Below are positions 57,901-64,000 of a stretch of 64,000 nt of DNA, in pieces. The first letter of the stretch is position 1; each line of letters begins with the position of its first letter. Origin of the DNA: Paraphysomonas bandaiensis (Eukaryota; Chrysophyceae); assembly GCA_965644295.1 (NCBI GenBank), contig CBFFRP010000371.1, forward strand, positions 62,001-126,000, given 5' to 3'. The position numbers and the translations under genes are program-made. The notes beneath the pieces were generated by a model, which saw only the letters and a list, made by a program, of their open reading frames with translations, searched no databases and was not told the DNA's origin.

Positions 57901-58148
57901 CCAAGTGGTGGTTGGAAGCTGTCGGTTACTTCGACAGCACACCAAACCGGGACCCCAAAGCAATTATGTTCGCTGCAAATCCTGAATCCACGATGTCTGG
58001 TGGTGAGCTCGTATACACTCGTGCTGGCTATACTGGTGGTGTTGTTGCCGCTGCACTCTTTGCGAGCGCACTTTCAGTTACCATTGGTTTTGTGTTGGGT
58101 CGAAGGACTCTCGGCCAGCGAGCTGAGTACATGGTCATTGATTTGTAG
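54914..58148 (+). CDS. Family C69 dipeptidase-like peptidase, membrane-anchored, 673 aa
   Basis: Five exons: 54914-55229, 55281-55345, 55542-55693, 55962-56193 and 56892-58148 (674 codons). A signal peptide ('[19 protein letters not shown]') precedes the family start '[16 protein letters not shown]', where Cys35 is the expected N-terminal nucleophile freed by processing. Other family blocks: '[14 protein letters not shown]' (the 'N..GVai.eST' region), '[20 protein letters not shown]', 'EEAWVFHVT' and '[10 protein letters not shown]'. A C-terminal helix ('[20 protein letters not shown]') anchors it in the membrane. C69 peptidases (Ntn-hydrolase fold) cleave dipeptides; eukaryotic copies are often lysosomal or secreted. 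Introns 3 (268 bp) and 4 (698 bp) are unusually long here and contain the four snoRNA-like elements. Confidence 0.87.
55740..55902 (+). ncRNA. Box C/D snoRNA candidate, copy 1 (intron 3 of C69 gene)
   Basis: C box GTGATGA at 55745-55751, D' (CTGA) and C'-like (ATGAAGA) at about 55857-55869, and D box CTGA at 55889-55892. Directly before D, 55876-55887 reads GCGACCATACTC, the complement of the conserved 18S rRNA stretch GAGTATGGTCGC. From the C box on it is identical to copy 2 for about 159 bases. Its terminal stem is weak (ttgg/ccaa only), so it may be the less stable copy. Confidence 0.65.
56252..56419 (+). ncRNA. Box C/D snoRNA candidate, copy 2 (intron 4)
   Basis: Terminal stem ttgtgtttgg (56252-56261) pairs perfectly with ccaaacacaa (56410-56419). 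C box GTGATGA 56261-56267, D box CTGA 56405-56408. Guide GCGACCATACTC 56392-56403 is complementary to 18S rRNA GAGTATGGTCGC. By the rule of the fifth nucleotide before D, the predicted 2'-O-methylation is on the U of GAGU. The interior can fold as a hairpin capped by 'gagtctcttcgtgagattc'. Confidence 0.75.
56470..56614 (+). ncRNA. Box C/D snoRNA candidate, copy 3 (intron 4)
   Basis: Terminal stem gtgatggc (56470-56477) pairs with gccattcac (56606-56614, one bulged base). C-box-like ATGACGA 56479-56485, D' CTGA 56566-56569 followed by C'-like ATGAAGA, and D box CTGA 56602-56605. The segment GACCATACTCC (56588-56598) complements 18S GGAGTATGGTC but sits three bases from D, so the predicted target base differs from copies 1 and 2. 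Shares the 'gagtctcttcgtgagattcg' hairpin with them. Confidence 0.65.
56675..56829 (+). ncRNA. Box C/D snoRNA candidate, copy 4 (intron 4)
   Basis: Core (56684-56817) is identical to copy 3 except for one C/T change. Its flanks differ, yet again form a terminal stem: gtgatatgtggc (56675-56686) against gccac...atatcac (56815-56829) with a small bulge. C-box-like ATGACGA 56688-56694, D box CTGA 56811-56814, guide GACCATACTCC 56797-56807. Confidence 0.65.
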
Positions 58149-59308
58149 GTGGTGTAGTTACCAGAGTTCACTGAACTTTTTTGTCTACGATAGACTTTGG
58201 AATGAATATTTGGGACACTATCTGTACTTAAATTATTTTGTTTTGCGAATCTATTCAATTATTTGTTGAATATCTAAGCTCATGTTTATTGGGCATTCTA
58301 TTTTAAATTTTAAAAATCACAATTTTCATATTATATATTTTACTATGCTTGGTTAATTTTACAGCAGTGAATTGGTGTCTGGTGCCTACACAATAGGAAG
58401 TACTTTGCATTAGGTTAAAAGATCTCTATAGAAAAGTAACAGTACTTGCAATACAACGCATTCTTATTTCTCCTCTTATTCGTGTTATTTCACTATATTG
58501 ATGTTGCCATTACTACAATGCTACCATTCTATATTTTACGAACTTTGGTAAGCCCGTAATTCATTGCATTGCAGTAAATTTATATAGCTCTGTCTTGACT
58601 CTTGACTGTATTCTAAATTCTAAATATTAAACGATTATAGTTTAGAGGTTAAAAACATAACACAGTATAACTATTCACTATTCATTGCCTCACAACTATG
58701 AAAACTCAACACCCCGTCTCAATTCCAGGCTGTAGATTATCCTTCCACACGCGAGACATAACTGCATTATGTGCCTAACCACAAACCATTGCCAAGCAAC
58801 ACTCTCCAGATATTTTTTGTCATTTGAACGAATATTTGCTTATGAGTTCGAGAGAACTTTTCTGATCTACCCTAGACCCAAGACCCTAGACACCTCTTTC
58901 GGCTCCTGGTATATATATTGCGACCTGTCCCAAACATGATCAAGTCTTACGACTAGTCGTTTTCACAGTACACAGTCCTCACAATTACCACATCGAGAGA
59001 GTCTTCACAATCATCACACGACTCTATGTCCATGCTCTATCATATGGATATTACGTACGAAGGATATACGGTATACTATTGGGCAGTATACTACGAAGTA
59101 CGTAGTATATCGTAGTTTATATCACACTCTATATTGATGTGTGCTGGTCACTCATGATTTACCTGAATATCTAGACATGCATCTATGAACAGATGAATTG
59201 AAATGGAATATAGTGAGGGTTATTTCAATTCCCTATGAAAAGGAATGATAATTCCATTGCATGTTGTTTCCTTATTCATATGATTCCATTGCATTGAATG
59301 ATATAAGA
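58149..59308. other. Intergenic, no gene seen
   Basis: AT-rich; an inverted 'tacgtacgaagg...actacgaagtacgtagta' cluster lies at 59050-59110. No gene supported. Confidence 0.4.
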
Positions 59309-60337
59309 ATGCCTACTATATCATATATATCCATCATATGGTCTGTGATAAGTTGTATATATGTAACAGGGGCATTAGATATTCGCTGTGTGCATCAAAC
59401 TGCTACACTAAAAGATCCAGGTGATACAAGAGATGATGGGTTCGAAGCATGGGTGTCGTCCTCCAATATAGTCTATATTCAATTTGGTAAAGTGGGATCG
59501 ACAGCGATTCGACACTTTCTATGGAATACAACTAATTTTCATCTTGCTTTAAGTGGTAACAAACTTTACAAGTCGGTTGGGACGATATATAACATGCATA
59601 CAAGAAAGCAGTATCTCATTCGTAATTCTTATCAGGGCGGTTTCGGTGTGTGTGAAGAGTATCTGAACAGCACCTGCTTGTATTTTACGACCCTTCGACA
59701 CCCATTATCTCGTGTAATTTCATCATACAATTACTTCTGTCGCAGCTGTGCCGAAGAAGAACGTTTTTGTCGACATCGTCCGGTTGGTGCTCCGCCTTGT
59801 CCCAATGTTAGTTTAGTTGAGTGGGCTTCATACGAAGGAAATGTTTACGTGAACGATTTTTCATTACGTGATGTATGTCGTGTAGCTGGGTTACAGGAGT
59901 CTTACAAAGACTACTTTGCGTCCAGATCACGTTATGTGACAGTAAAAGAGTTCTTAGGAGATAAGTTTCAACCAGATGATACCAAGGCTAACATGGGTTG
60001 GCTTATCGAGGTTGCCATCGCCAATGCATTGAATAGAAGAGTGGTAATGCTTCCGACTGGTGTAGTCGACTTCATGGCACTGAGAAATGTATTGCGTCTT
60101 CAGTCAACCAGAATTATACCTCACCGGTACTCTACTAATTCTGCGAGAAGTGCAAATAAACTACGTGAAATTTCTCCTACTTTGAAGTCCCAACTCGTTA
60201 GTGTCCTCTACCCAGATATTATATTCTATAAGTTCATGGAAACGCGATGGAACTCAATATATACTTGTGATATTGATTCCTGCGAATTTGCTTATGCATT
60301 ATATTTTGAACATACATATATGAAAAACCCACGGTAA
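59309..60337 (+). CDS. Golgi-type carbohydrate sulfotransferase, 342 aa
   Basis: Single exon. I choose the ATG at 59309 because it starts a signal/anchor segment ('MPTISYISIIWSVISCIYVTGA'); an in-frame ATG at 59261 would add 16 polar residues. The two PAPS-binding motifs are present: the 5'-phosphosulfate loop 'YIQFGKVGSTAIRHFLW' (with GKxGST) and the 3'-phosphate motif 'TLRHPLSRVISSYNYF' (RxP...R...S...Y). Cys residues between them suit an extracytoplasmic domain. Sulfotransferases of this type transfer sulfate from PAPS to sugar hydroxyls in the Golgi (family knowledge). The acceptor polysaccharide is unknown. The last 100 residues are divergent but keep Trp and hydrophobic helices. Confidence 0.82.
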   Translation: MPTISYISIIWSVISCIYVTGALDIRCVHQTATLKDPGDTRDDGFEAWVSSSNIVYIQFGKVGSTAIRHFLWNTTNFHLALSGNKLYKSVGTIYNMHTRKQYLIRNSYQGGFGVCEEYLNSTCLYFTTLRHPLSRVISSYNYFCRSCAEEERFCRHRPVGAPPCPNVSLVEWASYEGNVYVNDFSLRDVCRVAGLQESYKDYFASRSRYVTVKEFLGDKFQPDDTKANMGWLIEVAIANALNRRVVMLPTGVVDFMALRNVLRLQSTRIIPHRYSTNSARSANKLREISPTLKSQLVSVLYPDIIFYKFMETRWNSIYTCDIDSCEFAYALYFEHTYMKNPR

Positions 60338-60758
60338 CAGAGTATTGCATTTTCTAGAATGTATATTTCTAATATTATAAATGCACTCTGGCTATGTATC
60401 TTCGCTCCTTCTAATCAATATCGCAGCCATAATGATGCTTTGGTGATCAATGTCGTAAAACTATTAGAAAATTTAAGATTAAGTAATTTACAGTCAGACG
60501 AACACCCTGCAGAAAATCCTTCGGATAGTCTATTCGGGTTATGAACATAATAACTAATACACTACTGATATACTACCACTGCATTAACTGCTCCTAACAA
60601 ACAACGGGTGCTCTCAGAAACGTTCTCTGTTCTCAGGAATATTAACGGTGATCCAGCATCCAGCATACGACACAGAGAAACACTACATCACCATAAATAG
60701 TCTATATATACAAGCATATTGACACCAGAGGATAACGGCTCAGGAATGTACATGTGCA
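60338..60758. other. Convergent spacer
   Basis: Between the sulfotransferase and the reductase 3' ends. A 61-codon frame (60359-60544) begins just after the sulfotransferase stop but has no motif; its hydrophobic start could be chance. Confidence 0.4.
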
Positions 60759-61490
60759 CTAAAATTTGCTACAGGAGTACCGAACATCTGAAAGAAACTC
60801 CTGTCTTTGCTTCATGGCAGCAGTAGCAGTATCTTCCTCATCACTGGAATCCATAGAATACAAGCCCATCCAATCTAACGAGCAATCAGTTGAGAACATC
60901 GGTAATAGACTGTACTTTATGAATCGTCTCGAACTATCGCCGGCATGTTCTACCAAATGAGCTGGGGCACCATAAGTGGTTATCACACCTATTTTTTTAA
61001 TATGCTCCAGTCGTGAGTACATTGAAACGTGTGGAAGAAGAACACGATCAAAGTAACCTTTTAATATCGCCGGAAAACAGAACCACCATGTAGGATATAT
61101 AAAAATGATAGAATTACACCACTGAAGGTCCTGAACAGCTTCAGCAACATCTTTCGATATACATGTGCCGTCAAAGTAGCACCGATGTTCTTCCTCTGTC
61201 ATCGCTGCCCCAAAGTTCGACCCAGCGTAAGATTCATTCGGATGTTCGGCAGTCCAGTACAACCGCCTCACTCTCAGGTCATGACCAGCCTCTTTTAGTC
61301 CTCGTCTGGCTTCGACTAGTAGAGTACTGGAATACGACTCATAAACAGGATGTGCCTGAATTACTAATACTTTCCTCTTTTTTACTTTCCCTGATATATC
61401 TTGAGATAACAGATTCTTTTCAACACTTTTTTTAACTCGAGTGAACAGACTGTTCATGAATCTTATATAAACACTAGTTGATAATATCAA
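60759..61490 (-). CDS. NAD(P)H quinone reductase, flavodoxin-2 fold, up to 243 aa
   Basis: Single exon. The start may be the first Met (61490) or Met12 ('MNSLFTRVKK'), which gives 232 aa. Motifs of the NQO/MdaB family: FMN/FAD-phosphate strand-loop 'KKRKVLVIQAHPVYESYSS' (beta1 with HP), 'GHDLRVRRLYW' (beta2), and the strongly conserved 'WCNSIIFIYPTWWFCFPAIL' with 'KGYFDRVL', the flavin-stacking loop. The basic N-terminal stretch could be an organelle presequence. These flavoenzymes reduce quinones by two electrons using NAD(P)H, limiting semiquinone formation. Its relation to neighbours is not evident. Confidence 0.83.
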   Translation of the reverse strand: MILSTSVYIRFMNSLFTRVKKSVEKNLLSQDISGKVKKRKVLVIQAHPVYESYSSTLLVEARRGLKEAGHDLRVRRLYWTAEHPNESYAGSNFGAAMTEEEHRCYFDGTCISKDVAEAVQDLQWCNSIIFIYPTWWFCFPAILKGYFDRVLLPHVSMYSRLEHIKKIGVITTYGAPAHLVEHAGDSSRRFIKYSLLPMFSTDCSLDWMGLYSMDSSDEEDTATAAMKQRQEFLSDVRYSCSKF

Positions 61491-62253
61491 CCATCCATTC
61501 TAACTCCCTCTATATGATATCCTTTGCAACTATTGACATCATTATGCAATATAAATGTAGTAATACTTACTAGAAACAATAGTATGGTAATATATAATGT
61601 TATAGAGGGATATATCTATATTCTTTCTAGTGCAGTTGTTATATATGACATGCTGTGTACATCTATTCCAAGTATTCTCAGATACTATATACATACTGTA
61701 TATATACAGAGCAGCATACAGCAATGGTGTACCATTGTACTGTGATACTATATATACGTATACATACTGCTGATCAAAATCTGATGTCGTACTTGTACAA
61801 GTACAGCAGTTTTTACATCCCCAATACCTAGCTTTTTTCTCCACAATATCATACATATTGTAGATGTAAAGTCGAAAAAACTGTATATTACAGTGGAAAA
61901 AAGAGGATTTTCCAAACCACCCCACCCCAAAATATCACAATATATGCATACCTATATCTGAACAATGCATCTAGTTAATCACATTCCATTGTAATTCATT
62001 GTAATGTAAAACATTAATATAATAATATGTTCCTTCATAACTGTGGTATTGATAATGATATAATTCAGAAATTCATATCTATATCTCCCCCTGTTACAAC
62101 AGGTAACAGATACTTTACACTATACTTATAGTAATATATATATATATATAGTGGAGGAGTTGTTATGTACTAACTCACGTTTATTAGCTCGAAGATGTAA
62201 TATGGGCTATAAGGTAGCTAAATATATATGGAATATACACTAGACTGAGTGAT
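61491..62253. other. Divergent intergenic region
   Basis: Between the reductase (-) and the RAD51D-like gene (+); (ta)n at 62130-62150. No gene supported, although frames 61524-61925 overlap low-complexity Tyr/Ile-rich sequence. Confidence 0.4.
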
Positions 62254-63199
62254 ATGTCACAGGATGTATGTGATATTAAGACGACTTGTGCATTGAAGAT
62301 ACTCAATCGGTGTAATGTTGATAATCCTATGGGGGTATCTGTTTCGAATGAACTTCATTCATCTGGCCGGGATCTCTACCCGCCAACTGGATACTCACAG
62401 TGTGAGACTTATTAGTTCTGACTTCTCTACATTACGTTGGGGTTCATTAGGCTGGACTCATTGCTCTGCAGTTTACAAGCCGGATCTGTGACTGAAATAA
62501 TCGGCGGATGTAACTCAGAAATATGCCAGGTAAGTCGGAACTTGATGTTTAAAGCTGTTTATAGTATTATGAAGCAGATTGGAACCTCGTTTGCTGTCAC
62601 TTGTGCTGGAATTGGGCTTTCAGTGATGATAGTAGCGGTTGGGAAGGGGGCAGAGGTGGAGAAAAGGCTTCTAGCCACGGCCACACGTGATATCCTACAG
62701 CAGGGGGAAGCAGAAAGGCGCGTATTTAATTAGACATACTGCGATGTATATGATAATCAATGCCAGGGCCCTTCGAAAAATATCTATTGAGCGCGTGCAC
62801 TCGCCTTGGGATATTATATCCATATTGAGTTCTTCTGATTGTAGTGGAGCATTTGATGTCCTTGTCGTTGACGACGTGACATCGCTCTGGTCCCCACTTT
62901 TATTCAGTCAAGCGGGATCAGTTGTCTCGTTAGAAGTCTTACTAGCACAAGTAGCTGGCGCTGTGCAGCAATTTTCCACAAATGGTTGCTCTGTCCTTCT
63001 TTTACATCCATGCCCTCAACTCCAACACAGTCGCGGTAGTCCTGGTCCAACACGCAAGATAGTCTCTCGAAACCTACCACTTTGGCACGTGTGGGCAGAT
63101 GTGGCGAGTATTTCCATCCTAGCGGAAAGAGAAGAGTGTACAGCTGATAATTCCGTCGATATATCTACTTCAGATGCATTTTCTTTTTCTGTTCTGTAA
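62254..63199 (+). CDS. RAD51D-like recombination paralog with degenerate Walker A, 262 aa
   Basis: Four exons: 62254-62399, 62451-62529, 62578-62655 and 62714-63199 (263 codons). After a short N-terminal part, 'PPTGYSQLDSLLCSLQAGSV' and 'TEIIGG' give the RecA-family start of RAD51 paralogs ('TG...LD.lL.GG...G.vTEi.G'). Walker A, expected GxxxxGKT, reads 'GGCNSEICQ', without the Lys. The following helix 'SFAVTCAGIGLSVMIVAVGK' and Walker B 'FDVLVVDDVTSLWSPLLFSQ' are well kept. The end 'LPLWHVWADVASISILAE' fits the terminal strands. RAD51 paralogs act in homologous recombination; RAD51D and XRCC2 form a complex (animal and plant knowledge). XRCC2 is the alternative. The intron 62656-62713 is chosen because it alone restores frame. 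Confidence 0.65.
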
Positions 63200-64000
63200 A
63201 AGTTACTGTCCTAACAGTACTATATGTATATATTTCAGGTTTAATTTGCAGCCGCTTGTGATAACGTTTGTTTTGTTATCTGTTTGAATTTTATATCGTG
63301 GTTGTATTATTCGTAGCAAGATTCTATTGCGCAGAATATTCGGTTTCCTGAGACACTTTCAAAGTTATCGCAGTTGCTATTGTCTCAGCAATCATTTGCT
63401 TTAGCTATTGTATAAATTTGGGAATATGATTTTAATTGCCGTTCTCGTTTACAGATGTCTTTCATTTTGAAACAATATCAACTCATATTGTTATCAGGGA
63501 ATACTTATTTCCTCCAACGCAGCAAGCCACAAGTATATATATATTACATTATCTGTATTGATTATTAACTGATTTAACCTTTGCAAGAAGATAAGGATAA
63601 AAGAGTACCAACTTTCAATAAGTACAGCAGCTTCGTACAAGGGATAAATACTATTAGCCGGAAATTTCCAACTCGAAAACGAGCTACTACTTACTAACAC
63701 AGACTTCCGATATCTTGCTTTAAGGGTATTGAATTAACACCAATATTGAATGAATAAGAATAGCGACAACAAGAAAACTTCAATGAAAGCTACAGCTAAT
63801 GTACAATGTACCCCGACTGCGAGATATTGAAATTCGTACATAAGTGTGATGATGAGTGTAAAAAAATTTCCCCGTGCTAATATGAGTGTTCTGTTGAACC
63901 CATTTCAGGTCGAACAAAAAACAAAATAGAGATAATATCTCTTAACAAAAGAAAGGAGAAGATATTTATGTTTAACTTCAAAGGACTAACGGTTACATAC
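63200..64000. other. Terminal intergenic stretch with dispersed repeat copy 2
   Basis: No gene is supported before the window ends. The part 63480-63862 shares blocks with 3626-3882. Confidence 0.4.
63758..63862 (+). repeat. Dispersed repeat, copy 2
   Basis: 'tagcgacaacaa', 'attgaaattcgtacataag' and 'gtgatgatgagtg' match the order and orientation in 3786-3882. Confidence 0.45.

Noticed and set aside
60359-60544. Small hydrophobic ORF after the sulfotransferase
   Set aside because: 61 codons, no motif, and no evidence it continues the upstream gene through an intron.
62437-62733. Independent ORF overlapping the RAD51D-like gene
   Set aside because: Its middle part is exons 2-3 of that gene; the rest is intron read-through ending at a stop.
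1-64000. CRISPR arrays, rRNA, tRNA or bacterial operons
   Set aside because: No regularly spaced palindromic repeats with unique spacers, no rRNA cores and no cloverleaf with A/B boxes noticed by eye. A tRNAscan run would settle the tRNA question.

Overview
This is nuclear DNA from a flagellated, intron-rich, AT-rich unicellular eukaryote. Most genes carry several GT-AG introns, typically 45-100 bp. Standard stop codons fit every model. A very large protein with Notch-type LNR repeats and a long 'SPTxxPT' stalk, a CFAP65-type flagellar protein, a three-repeat MYB and a GT41 glycosyltransferase joined to a methyltransferase point to an alga-like protist. A stramenopile is my best guess from the SPT-repeat style, but the window does not prove it. 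I see no rRNA, tRNA, CRISPR or bacterial-type operon. Gene models were built by hand by joining reading frames at GT/AG sites; most junctions are supported by a conserved domain running through them.

Layout. 0-8 kb: the 3' end of a PX-PH lipid-binding protein (+), a secreted/membrane EF-hand protein (-), a short hAT-type MITE, a 1.9 kb hAT transposon with an exact 8-bp target duplication and a decayed transposase, and an F-box-like protein (-). 8-16 kb: a secreted SGNH-like protein (+), an orphan ORF (+), complex I LYR subunit NDUFA6 (+) and a secreted potato-inhibitor-I protease inhibitor (+). 16.8-21.1 kb: a 24-exon O-GlcNAc/fucosyltransferase-like GT41 enzyme with N-terminal TPRs and a C-terminal SAM methyltransferase (-), with a 429-bp (CATA)n array just upstream of its start. 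22-36.7 kb: an orphan Cys-rich protein (-), pyruvate kinase (+), the LNR/SPT cell-surface protein (+), a DnaJ-X co-chaperone (-) and a METTL21-like methyltransferase (+). 36.7-41.8 kb: a gene-free, repeat-rich stretch with hAT relics and inverted repeats. 41.8-52.4 kb: CFAP65-like (-) and MYB3R-like (+), head to head. 53.7-54.4 kb: a 93-bp minisatellite. 54.9-58.1 kb: a family C69 peptidase (+) whose introns hold four box C/D snoRNA-like elements. 59.3-63.2 kb: a sulfotransferase (+), a flavodoxin-fold quinone reductase (-) and a RAD51D-like recombination paralog with a degenerate Walker A (+).

The genes do not form one pathway; they look like ordinary neighbours. They cover signalling (PX-PH, EF-hand, F-box), the secretory and surface apparatus (SGNH-like, protease inhibitor, LNR/SPT, GT41-methyltransferase, C69 peptidase, sulfotransferase), core metabolism (pyruvate kinase, NDUFA6), motility (CFAP65) and nuclear functions (MYB3R, RAD51D-like). 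The most interesting item is the set of four paralogous intronic C/D snoRNA candidates. Each closes its own terminal stem, and all carry 11-12 nt complementary to one conserved stretch of 18S rRNA beside the D box.
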